A stretch of DNA of 64,000 nt. Origin: Sipunculus nudus. Its lineage: Eukaryota > Annelida > Sipuncula > Golfingiida > Sipunculidae. The notes beneath the pieces are model-generated. The model saw nothing but the letters and a program-made list of their open reading frames with translations. It did not search any database and was not told where the DNA came from. This document shows, in pieces, positions 27,735 through 34,310 of this stretch. Each line of letters begins with the position of its first letter. The stretch's first letter is position 1. The position numbers were made by a program, and so were the translations under genes. The stretch covers positions 66,704,659 through 66,768,658 of the forward strand of contig CM049313.1 of NCBI GenBank assembly GCA_026874595.1, written 5' to 3'.

Positions 27735-28560
27735 GAATTCCATTCTGGTTTCGGACTACCTGATTAGGCAGTATCATACGCTTCCTTTACCATCGTTTGG
27801 TCATAACACAAAGAAACTCCCGACTGTGACTGCAACACGGCCGTTTGGCACGGCCTTCCCATTAGGTCTGCAGAGCGCTAACCCGTGAAAAATCTCATCG
27901 CCTCGGCTGAGATTCGAACTCACACTCTTCCGGCTCTTAGTCTTGGGCTCTACTCCTGAGCTACAGAAGCCGGTTCGAAGCCCGTTTGTGCCTCAAAGCA
28001 AAATAGGGAAACCTCAATCGAACCCCATAGATTTACTCCAATGTATTTATCACAGATTATGAATTCCAGTTTATTCCTATATGCTTGTGCACTTGAAATC
28101 TGATATCCAGAATTTAATTATAACATATTTCCTTATCGGAAATTATCTCATTCAACTGACAGTGCCACCAACAGGCCACAGACGTTACATTTAAAAGTAA
28201 AAAAAAAAACTATTTCTAATCACAGTAAAAAAGGGAATATACTATACAGGAGCCTTGGGCAGCGATAGATATACATATATTGCTGCACCTGAAAGACATA
28301 ATGATATGACTAGATTGACATGAACTCTTAATAGTAAGAACTTGTATTGAGGTTTGCTTTTGTCAGGGCGTGGCAACCATTGAATAGACATTCTTTGGTC
28401 CAAGAGTATCTTGTGAAACAGGGAGTTTATCAGTCGTAAAGAAAAACGGAACATTTCAAAATGGCTGCATATCCGAAGTCTGTTTTAGTGTGGTTGTGTG
28501 GTTGTCTTAAAATTTAGCCAGTCGTTACACAAAAATAAATATAAAAAAACCTTGGCTGTT

Positions 28561-28608
<48 letters not shown>

Positions 28609-28671
28609 GAATAAGCGCTACATATGTAATTTCTATGATGATCGAGCCATAAACTTGCTTCCGTGTACCTT

Positions 28672-28753
<82 letters not shown>

Positions 28754-31700
28754 TATTTCTAAGGATCCAGATATTTAATCTGGTTTATTATTTGGTGTGA
28801 GACGTGATCCCTTTTCAGCCCAAGCACATGTACATATTACGGATCGATGAGCACGGATAAAAGGCGGTGGTGCAGGAGGGCTTTCAAAGTACGATGTTAC
28901 CGAAAAAGACCTTTATTTTGACAGTAATTGATAGTATCGACTGATAAAATGTCTTATGTATATTAGATACCTGTGTATTTCCTGTAAAACATTTCCCTGA
29001 GGTACATAGCTTTGCTGGTTATGTAAGTCATATTGCCTGTTCCCAGATGGACTTGGTCACTGACGATCATAAATTGGCTTAAGTTGGAGACCTTCCTGAG
29101 TATATATCAATGGAGAGATCGCCACAGTGTAGACTGTGTGAAAGTAAAGATAGCCTTGGTTTAGAGATACCAAAATAACGAGCGGCTGAGTATAGAGATC
29201 GTTTAGAGAGATATTGAGACGGTAGCCACCGACTAGCTTTTATGAAAGTAGGCCTACACATATACCGTAATGTCTACATCAGTTCGTATCCTTCATTAGT
29301 TCGCACACTATAAATTTCCTGAATCATATTTTTATATATTACATATATGAATTCGTACACCAACATACTGTGCCGATATTAGCTATTGCCGGTGACCACC
29401 GGCGGTCCGTATGAACAGTAATTGTAGCTATGATTAAAACGGCTTTGCATGCGGAGATGAATCAAATGTCTACGCTGTTCACCTGATAACAACACATCTT
29501 TATGTCTTAGTGCGAGGAAGTAACACGATAATTTATCGAAACAATTTTATCAGGTTTGCGACTTCATGTATGTAAATAGAGAAACTGTCGCTTAACTGAT
29601 ACCGATAGGCCATCTTTGCTTCAGACTTGTTACAGCATGAATGCGATTTTAACAATAGAACTCGAGGTAAAAAATGTGTCTTAATCGATAATATTTTGTT
29701 TACTTAATAATATAATAAGAAGGATTTGTAAGTGGGACAAAAATCACATTAGCTGATGATCATATACTAGTAATCCACTTGGGACAAACCTCGCACGGAC
29801 CACTGATCACAGGCATGACCTGGTGCTACAAGACATCGAAGGTTAAATAGAAATCGTCAGAGTGCTTTGAACCGCAGCTACAAAGGATATACCGCTGTCT
29901 TCAAGGGTTTTAATTTGATAAATCCCGGTTATGACCGTTAAATAATAATTTTTTTTTTCCGCTGTATAAATCTTATTAGAATCTCCTAAATAAAAACTTC
30001 CGCGTAATTCGTTGGTTACTGTGGCCATTTGGTTAAAGGCGCATGAACTGCTTTAGTGTGAACTATGTGCCCCTGGTTCAAACCTACCCACTTTTATGTT
30101 ACTCCTCGTCCCAGTTTAAAAATATGATAAACATATATTTTTTCATTTATTTCTTTCCACTGAAATTACCAAACGGGTAAAATAAACAATTTATTGAAAT
30201 ATATAATACTTGGTTAAGTTTGTTCAGAAATGGCCCCTGTGTTCCGGACCACTTTGTGTAGCGCTCATTCAACGACTGGTAAAGTAAAGAGGCTGAACCA
30301 TTCCTTAGAAATACTGTAAAAACAGTAGTAATACCAGTGGCGTCAATTTATTTTCAAGGATGGGGGGGGGGGGGGGGATGGGGCTATGACTCAGAGGTTT
30401 GGAAGGATAATCAAAGTTGGGAAAACTATAACCATCCATATTTACATATACTGCTATGTAAACCGCACTTACTGATGCTCGCGGAGTGTAGAAACACTGC
30501 GCTCGTTGTAGCCTAGAATTTTCGGGTCTGTTCATGCGCTATGGGCGCGTGTGTATTGGTGTAGTCTAGTAGGTTCCAGAATGGAAGTTTCTGGGCTTCG
30601 GGTGAAAAGCTATAAACAGGGGCTATGTTTAGAGCCGGCAGAGAGAAAAATACTAGTTGACACGGAAGTGTGTGACTCTCTCGTCAGAGTTTTTTTGGAC
30701 CTTCCCGATTATTGCAGAACCTTTAGATATTCTACGGACTTTTACAGACTTTTTACGATTTGTCTTCATATTGCTTTGGGATTATTATCAGAACTTAACT
30801 TTTGGATTACAACAGATTGTTCCCAGATTATATCGGACTATTCTCTCAGAAGATTTACATGAACTGTTCATCTGGATTATTTGTGTTAAAGCACTCTTGT
30901 TGAGCTGTGACAGTGGCGGTATCCGAAAATAAAAGCCTAGGAACTGGACACTCAGGTACTGTACATTTTTATTATTGTTATACTGTGTAATTGTATTGAT
31001 TTAGTATATTGTAATGTAAGGATTGTTCTAAGAATAAATTATGATTATTTGTTAAAAAAAATTTTTTTCTTTATTCATTCCCCAAAACATTTCACGCTGC
31101 CCAGTACTGTGGAATCTGATTTTTTTTATCTCCGCAATAAAATTTTTGCTCGTCACGATTACGAGACCTGTTGTTATTAGCTTCCGTAACAATATATGTA
31201 CTAATGTAGAGACTGACTCATTGTAGAGTTAGGCCCAGTTGGAGATTTGTACAAATGTAAGGACTAGTTCAATTAGAGCGTGACATTCTAAAGGACCGGG
31301 ACATTTTATAGAATACTGTATCAATATAGAGGCCGACTCAGCGTACAGAACGTACACGTATATGATATCGTAACAATACAATGACCAGTGTATAGAACTG
31401 TTACATTTTGTAGAGACCGCTTCGGTGTGCAGATTATTGTCCAAAATGTAGAAACTGGTTCAGTGTTTAGAATATTAACTTTTGTAGAATCCGGCTGACT
31501 GTATATAGGATATTGTACCAATGTAGAGACAGACTCAGTGTAGATACCGTACCAATGTAAAAGACAGGTAAGTTTAACAACTATATAAACTAGCAGACCA
31601 GTCAATATTAAATGATATTTTGAATTTTCTTTTTATTTCAGGGATTCTTAAAAGCTATTCTATCGGCGTATCATCATATTTATTTGGGCACTCTGACGTA

Positions 31701-32937
31701 GTCTGAACAGAAGTATGATCTACCCTTACATTAATATTAAACCGTTATAAGTTATCGGTAGGTTCGCTGGAGGACCGTTTTGGGTGGAGGTGTACGACAG
31801 ACCAGTTCCAGCCTTCTCCAGCGCTCCGATCGGTTGTTTGCATTTATGACCAAGAACTGAGATATTTGCTAGCATTATCATATGTATTCAGCTCGGTTTC
31901 CTGCCAAGTACCTGTCTTTACGAGGCATTCCCACGCATTGGTTGACTTAACATGTTTTCTGTTAACGACCAAACTCAACCTATAATAATATGTCTTGTAC
32001 ACTCGCTACAGGTCTGTGCAGAACACGCAAGGGACAGACCCGTAACTATTGCTATGCGACATGTGTTTACGCTGCATTGACGAAAATAATATCATTTTGG
32101 TCTCGCAAAGGTCCAATCACGTCTACTCAAAATCAATGAAGAAAATGCATCTTTAGTTATAAGAGTAATAGAAGAAAAAGTAAGATTGTGTGTTAATATT
32201 ACCATAAGTAAAAGAGATACCTATACTCCGTAACGAAGTGGCATACAATAACGAAGAGAAGTTCTGGTAGTGAATATGTCCCTTGTGCAGATGAAATGGA
32301 TATATGTTACAATATTTTCTGCTTCAGTTAAACTCACTGTGTTATAAATTAGGAGTCCTAGGCATAAAAAGCTCAAACTGGCCTGTGTGCGGGTGAACTA
32401 AACCGTCACTATCATCGAAAATGACACGGAAAAGACACGCCAGCTCTAGTGGGCTGTCTCAGTTATTAGACTATGTACTCAATGATGTATTTTCTTGGCA
32501 AAATAATGTTGAATTCAACATCATTTTCAGTTTGGCAGAGTTTGATTTTTTATTTTTGCTTTATTGCGGCAGTATCTCCAATGACATTGGGCTAAAAATG
32601 TGAATTTGCACGTGAAAGATGAATAAAACATGTAAAGAAAAGTATAAGTTTGAATAAAAGGTTCCAGAAAACATTTTTCTGTGTCTCTGTTTGTTTCCAT
32701 GCATGTATGCGTGAACATATAATATTCTATTTTAAAATTTTATTTTATTTCGCATATGTGTATAATGACTAAGCACCATTCACCAAAAGATTTTTAGGCA
32801 TTGGAAGGAACCATAAGCTTTACATACATTTCAGCATTTCACCAGACCACCTTGATGGATCTAGGAACCTATAATATATATTCTAAAACATGACTATTAT
32901 TTGATGAATCGAAAAATAATATAAACTAAATAATATG

Positions 32938-32972
<35 letters not shown>

Positions 32973-33016
32973 ATAATATATAACTTACCGGCAGTAAGTA
33001 GAAAGCCGTATCCCAT
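474..33016 (-). CDS. Secreted Met-rich, multi-PEBP-domain protein; 19 exons, 3' end off window
   Basis: The gene is assembled from 19 exons on the minus strand, all with GT-AG introns and compatible phases (3992 coding nt, 1330 complete codons plus 2 nt). Order in the protein: signal peptide (about residues 1-21), Met-rich domain (about 22-365), two-Cys linker, PEBP module 1 (389-615), linker (615-645), module 2 (645-879), linker (879-905), module 3 with fused linker (905-1170), module 4 (1170 to window edge). PEBP (Pfam PF01161) identity rests on YT..(V/I)D, HW..VN and H...Y.VFEQ-type motifs in the C exons and a CFFD..F...L...N-type motif in the D exons. PEBP proteins bind anionic ligands such as phospholipid head groups; most are single-domain and cytosolic, so a secreted tandem form is unusual. 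No product of this architecture is known to me, so function is open. The gene model is strong; whether any exon is skipped or missed is untested. Confidence 0.86.
724..1371 (-). other. Intron 18
   Basis: Two adjoining (TA)n blocks (about 733-800) lie next to the exon 19 acceptor. The rest is AT-rich with a short G run near 1036. No exon or RNA gene seen. Confidence 0.6.
1372..1478 (-). CDS. Exon 18: PEBP module 4, B exon
   Basis: 107 bp encoding [20 protein letters not shown] and then [18 protein letters not shown] and MGVP are both present. Acceptor atatttcacag, donor G|GTAAAT. Confidence 0.82.
1479..2459 (-). other. Intron 17
   Basis: AT-rich; short (TA)n at about 1660. The small open frames here lack PEBP-like content or usable splice sites. 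Nothing else recognised. Confidence 0.55.
2460..2586 (-). CDS. Exon 17: PEBP module 4, A exon
   Basis: 127 bp, the same length as exon 3, encoding [20 protein letters not shown] and ending [10 protein letters not shown]. Acceptor cctccacag, donor GG|GTGAGC. Confidence 0.82.
2936..3228 (-). CDS. Exon 16: PEBP module 3, fused D exon and Met-rich linker
   Basis: 293 bp encoding [20 protein letters not shown] and onward, then running without an intron into the linker [20 protein letters not shown]. In modules 1 and 2 the same content is split over two exons, so an intron was lost here or gained there. The linker keeps the CX13C spacing and is itself Met-rich. Acceptor ctttgacag with a (TG)n tract (minus strand) about 40 nt upstream; donor G|GTAAGA. 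Confidence 0.84.
3229..4452 (-). other. Intron 15 with (CA)n, (TA)n and a G/C-tract repeat
   Basis: (CA)n at 3272-3306, (TA)n at about 3341-3375, and at about 3967-4070 a repeat reading gcgtcaat..gggatgggataggggtatat then ccccccactttt, which recurs, interrupted, at 6264-6640. Confidence 0.65.
4453..4732 (-). CDS. Exon 15: PEBP module 3, C exon (divergent pocket)
   Basis: 280 bp encoding [20 protein letters not shown], then [15 protein letters not shown] and [12 protein letters not shown]. The fold motifs (LYT.., LYEQ) are kept, but the Asp after the YT strand is Thr, the HW histidine is replaced in the aligned NPF segment, and the last pocket His is Tyr. This module probably lost PEBP-type anion binding. 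Acceptor tttaattag, donor AG|GTAGTT. Confidence 0.85.
5772..6160 (+). repeat. Pair of tRNA-like (SINE head) direct repeats
   Basis: Two copies about 262 bp apart share tgttacgg.gtg.tataaaa, then a stretch with tagcgaagcggtttgaacgc (A-box-like) and, in the second copy, ggttcgaatgcc (B-box-like). The first copy has a decayed B box. They look like tRNA-derived SINE heads; neither folds as an obviously functional tRNA by eye. Confidence 0.45.
6264..6640. mobile_element. Nested MITE: GGATCCAGG element inside an older repeat
   Basis: The outer repeat (start gcgtcaat..gggatgggggtatat, end ccccccacttttgagcaagg) matches an uninterrupted relative at 3967-4070. About 200 bp is inserted between its halves: aggatccaggattttgg ... 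ggatccgccac, whose reverse complement matches 46726-46925 closely. Inner ends carry GGATCC; a target duplication is not clear. Confidence 0.6.
6939..7036 (-). CDS. Exon 14: PEBP module 3, B exon
   Basis: 98 bp encoding [20 protein letters not shown] and then [15 protein letters not shown] replaces LDP, and MGVP is shared with module 4. Acceptor gtgttacag, donor G|GTTAGT. An apparent exon nearer 7.4 kb was tested and does not fit the phase. Confidence 0.78.
7037..8172 (-). other. Intron 13 with G/C-tract MITE
   Basis: About 7492-7690 is a repeat with long G and C runs and the motif ccgcaacctttttt, resembling the repeat at 50086-50292. The remainder is AT-rich without recognised content. Confidence 0.55.
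8173..8296 (-). CDS. Exon 13: PEBP module 3, A exon
   Basis: 124 bp encoding [19 protein letters not shown]... and ending [12 protein letters not shown], matching the A-exon signature. Acceptor catgttgtag, donor CC|GTGAGT. Confidence 0.8.
8297..9571 (-). other. Intron 12
   Basis: Mostly unique AT-rich sequence. 8820-8900 and 9430-9470 carry gcgaggttt/cgcgaaatt motifs typical of degraded MITE ends. No exon seen. Confidence 0.5.
9572..9649 (-). CDS. Exon 12: two-Cys linker between PEBP modules 2 and 3
   Basis: 78 bp encoding GYS then [20 protein letters not shown] and LTQ. CX14C, one residue longer than the other linkers. Acceptor tctattgtcag, donor G|GTGAGT. Too short to stand out as an open frame; found by phase and by similarity to exon 7. 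Confidence 0.75.
9691..9856. mobile_element. Short pogo/Tigger-like MITE in intron 11
   Basis: 166 bp element reading TA|CAGTAAAACCTCG ... AATTTTACTG|TA, with short terminal inverted repeats and a TA target duplication. The CAGTRAAACCTC-type end is characteristic of pogo/Tigger MITEs. Internally it carries gcgaccacctc/gaccatttcg half-repeats. Confidence 0.65.
10054..10107. repeat. (TA)n microsatellite in intron 11
   Basis: Interrupted AT dinucleotide tract, one of more than twenty in this window. Confidence 0.9.
10471..10661 (-). CDS. Exon 11: PEBP module 2, D exon
   Basis: 191 bp encoding [20 protein letters not shown] then [14 protein letters not shown]..., a clear copy of the module 1 D exon. 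Ends ...DNKPMCL with the pre-linker Cys. Acceptor ttttatttcag, donor G|GTAAGT. Confidence 0.86.
10662..12171 (-). other. Intron 10
   Basis: Besides the MITE at 11814-11930, contains a CTCF-like motif gctactagggggcgcc near 11575 and a G run near 11992. No exon seen. Confidence 0.5.
11814..11930. mobile_element. Short pogo/Tigger-like MITE in intron 10
   Basis: 117 bp, TA|CGGTGAAATCTCGC ... CGAGGTTTTCTG|TA, with TA target duplication. Related at both ends to the element at 9691-9856; the internal gacgacctcc/ggtcgtaattt arms are also inverted. Confidence 0.6.
12172..12436 (-). CDS. Exon 10: PEBP module 2, C exon
   Basis: 265 bp. The segment [11 protein letters not shown] then [20 protein letters not shown] is the closest match in the window to canonical PEBP (D near YT, HW.KVNIPGN, G.D). 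The later KHEFYLYRQ replaces the usual H.Y...YEQ; its His is retained but the acidic residue is not. Donor AG|GTAAAG. Confidence 0.9.
12437..13242 (-). other. Intron 9 with degraded repeat and (TA)n(GA)n
   Basis: About 12530-12850 has several copies of cggataaacgac-type motifs at both ends, probably a decayed MITE. (TA)n at 13097-13142 runs directly into (GA)n at 13143-13172. Confidence 0.55.
13243..13355 (-). CDS. Exon 9: PEBP module 2, B exon
   Basis: 113 bp encoding [20 protein letters not shown] and then [17 protein letters not shown]. Contains the conserved LDP and an MG(V/L)P motif shared with modules 3 and 4. Acceptor tttctttcag, donor A|GTAAAT. Confidence 0.82.
13839..13971 (-). CDS. 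Exon 8: PEBP module 2, A exon
   Basis: 133 bp encoding [16 protein letters not shown]..., ending [10 protein letters not shown] in line with the other A exons. Acceptor tttttctgcag, donor CC|GTAAGT. A second in-frame AG|CC twelve bases inside the exon is a possible alternative acceptor. Confidence 0.82.
14343..14432 (-). CDS. Exon 7: two-Cys linker between PEBP modules 1 and 2
   Basis: 90 bp encoding PRRVTRPS then [20 protein letters not shown] and NQ. The CX13C spacing is identical to the end of the Met-rich exon and to the linker fused to module 3. Acceptor gtcatttag, donor G|GTTGGT. Confidence 0.78.
14965..15158 (-). CDS. Exon 6: PEBP module 1, D exon
   Basis: 194 bp encoding [20 protein letters not shown] and then [12 protein letters not shown]..., the C-terminal part of PEBP (compare F...F...Y.L..P.....F.A..D in family members). 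It ends ...NNQLECPT, with a Cys just before the linker. Acceptor ccattgtag, donor C|GTAAGA. Confidence 0.85.
15159..16912 (-). other. Intron 5
   Basis: A C-run repeat with ggggcgtagccaggggg at about 15220-15270, (TA)n at about 15469-15506 and 15575-15622, and a perfect 11 bp inverted repeat (ATTGTGGGTAA / TTACCCACAAT, 9 nt loop) at 16593-16623. No exon seen. Confidence 0.55.
16913..17165 (-). CDS. Exon 5: PEBP module 1, C exon (core ligand-binding region)
   Basis: 253 bp with the most recognisable PEBP sequence: [21 protein letters not shown], then [11 protein letters not shown]. The Asp after the YT..I strand, the His of HW and the His before F.Y.VFEQ match the three polar pocket positions of canonical PEBP (DPD, WHH and GLHRYV motifs). 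Acceptor ttttttcag, donor AG|GTGGGT. The long plus-strand open frame over this exon is an antisense shadow. Confidence 0.9.
17713..17816 (-). CDS. Exon 4: PEBP module 1, B exon
   Basis: 104 bp encoding [20 protein letters not shown] and then a [13 protein letters not shown] end. The LDP tripeptide at a fixed position is shared with the B exons of modules 2 and 4 (IDP in module 3). Acceptor cttttcag, donor A|GTAAGA. Phases match exons 3 and 5 exactly. Confidence 0.82.
17817..18699 (-). other. Intron 3
   Basis: About 17930-18080 carries ttaagaccacct...aaggtggccttaatagac arms, probably a decayed MITE also seen near 13500-13620. Nothing else recognised. Confidence 0.5.
18700..18826 (-). CDS. Exon 3: PEBP module 1, A exon
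   Basis: 127 bp encoding [13 protein letters not shown]... and ending in the module signature [10 protein letters not shown]. The paired cysteines followed by an aromatic-rich D.. segment recur at the end of every A exon ([24 protein letters not shown]). Acceptor gtttcag, donor CC|GTAAGT. It corresponds to the N-terminal beta strands of a PEBP fold; this segment is the least conserved part, so it is recognised by position and by its sister exons. Confidence 0.82.
19279..20415 (-). CDS. Exon 2: rest of signal peptide and methionine-rich domain
   Basis: A single 1137 bp exon encoding 378 complete codons. By my count about 100 residues are Met (roughly 26%), in runs of two to four (MM, MMM, MMMM) mixed with Lys and Asp/Glu; there is no Trp and there are only four Cys. 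After the signal peptide comes [13 protein letters not shown], then amphipathic Met/Lys/Asp blocks with repeated MMGM and GDDDK-like motifs. The exon ends with a two-Cys segment, [20 protein letters not shown], that aligns with the linkers between PEBP domains. Acceptor attattttcag, donor A|GTAAGT. Met clusters bind Cu(I)/Ag(I) in families such as CTR1 and can act as oxidant scavengers; either role here is only inference. A long open frame on the opposite strand is a by-product of ATG/CAT codon bias. Confidence 0.9.
20857..21722 (+). repeat. LTR-like repeat, copy 1 (possible solo LTR)
   Basis: Begins TGTTACAG and ends CAGTAACA, the inverted ends expected of an LTR. Inside, ttataaatagggggc (TATA box) is followed by a region ending in aagaataaatt (polyadenylation-like), the promoter/poly(A) order of an LTR. 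A homologous stretch lies at 30560-31191. No 5 bp target duplication is evident and no internal retroviral-type coding sequence is attached. Confidence 0.5.
22828..22938. repeat. 37 bp minisatellite, three copies
   Basis: gggcgttagcaaattgg recurs with exact 37 bp spacing at 22828, 22865 and 22902 with moderate divergence. The 154-residue open frame across it is not otherwise protein-like. Confidence 0.75.
24600..24835 (-). repeat. tRNA-derived SINE
   Basis: On the minus strand ggcctggacagctgagcgg (A-box region) and gattcgatcc (B box) are spaced as in a tRNA. They are followed by ggttctctccggggtctccg and cttcctcc, the type of body seen in many invertebrate SINEs. Confidence 0.6.
27600..27985 (-). 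repeat. SINE-like repeat with tRNA head, interrupted by (TA)n
   Basis: On the minus strand the head reads tagctcaggagtagagc (A box) and gagttcgaatctc (B box), close to a tRNA. Its body (ttggaggtgacatcctcc, gcagaattccattctgg, cacggccgtttggcacgg) recurs at 34915-35420 and 37447-37772 and partly at 5270-5350. Confidence 0.6.
30012..30095 (+). repeat. tRNA-like SINE head
   Basis: tggccatttggttaaaggcgc (A-box-like) and ggttcaaacctaccc (B-box-like) at tRNA spacing. A weaker similar head with gggttcgaacct lies at about 23930-24000. Neither looks like a functional tRNA. Confidence 0.4.
30560..31191 (+). repeat. LTR-like repeat, copy 2 (5'-truncated)
   Basis: Matches copy 1 from the ggaag.ttctgg/agctataaacagggg region through acactcaggtactgta, aagaataaatt and the end ttccgtaaca. 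Lacks the first roughly 250 bp of copy 1. Same orientation in the same intron, about 9.5 kb away. Confidence 0.5.
31195..31570. repeat. Degenerate minisatellite, period about 39 bp
   Basis: Units resembling gtaccaatgtagagac followed by agactcagtgtagaatatt recur about nine times with substitutions and small indels. It directly follows the second LTR-like repeat. Confidence 0.6.
32989..33016 (-). CDS. Exon 1: start codon and first half of signal peptide
   Basis: Encodes MGYGFLLTA plus the first base of the next codon, followed by a perfect GTAAGT donor. The start context aaccATGG has A at -3 and G at +4. Joined to exon 2 it gives [20 protein letters not shown], a classical secretory signal with likely cleavage after Ala20 or Ala21. 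The matching phase (G|CC) with the exon 2 acceptor 12.6 kb away, and the completion of a signal peptide that would be too short in exon 2 alone, are the reasons for choosing this start. A (TA)n tract begins about 20 nt after the donor. Confidence 0.8.
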
Positions 33017-33106
33017 GGTTACAGCAGGAGATGTGCGGGTCGCGTGAAGTGAACACGTTCCCCCAGCGTTCCCCAAGCTTTGTCCTGCAGAAAGTGTACA
33101 GCTACG

Positions 33107-33114
33107 TTATATAC
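33107..33114 (-). promoter_or_regulatory. Possible TATA box upstream of the Met-rich/PEBP gene
   Basis: On the minus strand GTATATAA lies about 90 nt upstream of the start codon at 33016, which would place transcription start near 33080. A tttctgcag motif at about 33090-33098 could instead be a 3' splice site, so an upstream 5'UTR exon cannot be excluded. A second TATATAAAG on the plus strand at about 33120 faces the other way. No transcript evidence is available. Confidence 0.3.
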
Positions 33115-33129
33115 TGCCGTATATAAAGG

Positions 33130-33642
33130 ACAATGCTAACCGAGACTTCTATATAGTGCTTTCCACATATCATGGATCACTGCCCCGGCGAAAACAAACA
33201 CACGCCGCACGCTTACCCGGGTCGCTAAATAAACGAACACAACTCCGCGATGACAAGGCATTTTTGTCCCAAACGGCGCATGTCCGTTTGGTCGCGTTCA
33301 TTCTGGTCAGCAAAGTCGTGACCAGTCCCCTGACTCAGCAGAACTGACAAAAAATTCCACCAGAGTACATACAAAATTTGGTTTAAAATGGATGGATATT
33401 GCCATGGCATGGGTAACATTAGTCGTTACTTTTTATACCCAAACCATTTGTTCCCTCTGTGCAAGCGCATCCATAAAAGAGACTCACTTCAATGAAGGTC
33501 TGTCCAACTACTAAAGTTTTCTACCCGTTTATGTATAGATCCTATCAGATTAAAAATTCTATATTGTTTAAGGGATGATAATATAGTTATGGATACCCAA
33601 ATTTTGCCCCGATTCTGTCCAATTTGTTATATCTAAACGAGA

Positions 33643-33711
<69 letters not shown>

Positions 33712-34310
33712 GTCATATTTAAATCTGGACCCCCCCCCCCTTGGTATACGAATGTACAAGATATATCACATTTTCTAAATATTAAAAATAATAATAATAA
33801 AATCACAATAACAATTTTATTATAATAACAGTATTATTATCATTATAAAATTTCTTCTTCTTCTTGTTCTTCTTGTTATGTTATGATTATAATTATGATG
33901 ATGATTTTTATGATGATGATAATTTTATGTTTATGATTATGATTATTATTATTACGTTTCTTATTATAAGTAGTAGAAATTATAGTAATTATTATTATTA
34001 TTATTATCCATATTCCTTCTAGACTTTTATTATCACAGCGCCCCGTCCTAGTCCAATAAAATGAAATTAAATTTAACTGTGATTCTCTTTGCAGGGAAAC
34101 ACATTAAAACTGATGTTCATCCATAAAATAATATGTACACACCTAAACATAATGTAAATTAGGCGCGACTCTAAATGAATCACTACGCCCGTGATCGTTG
34201 TTTTATCAGATATTTCATTGCGTGTATTGTTAACACCTATGTTACTTTGTCATCTATGTGTGAGTCACTAGTCGTGCATACCATACCAATAATAGAAGAT
34301 CTGATGGTGT
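33130..34310. other. Intergenic, upstream of the Met-rich/PEBP gene
   Basis: Contains a long (TA)n tract (33644-33708), a C run, and at about 33780-34010 a low-complexity block of TTA/TAA/GAT/CTT triplet repeats. No gene seen. Confidence 0.55.

Larger units (their letters stand above)
20416..32988 (-). other. Intron 1 (12.6 kb)
   Basis: Separates the start codon from the Met-rich exon. Holds a pair of LTR-like repeats (20857-21722, 30560-31191), two minisatellites, several tRNA-derived SINE-like repeats and three long (TA)n tracts (27673-27731, 28563-28604, 28675-28745). No nested gene is supported; one possible orphan exon at 26097-26231 is discussed as a finding. Confidence 0.7.
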
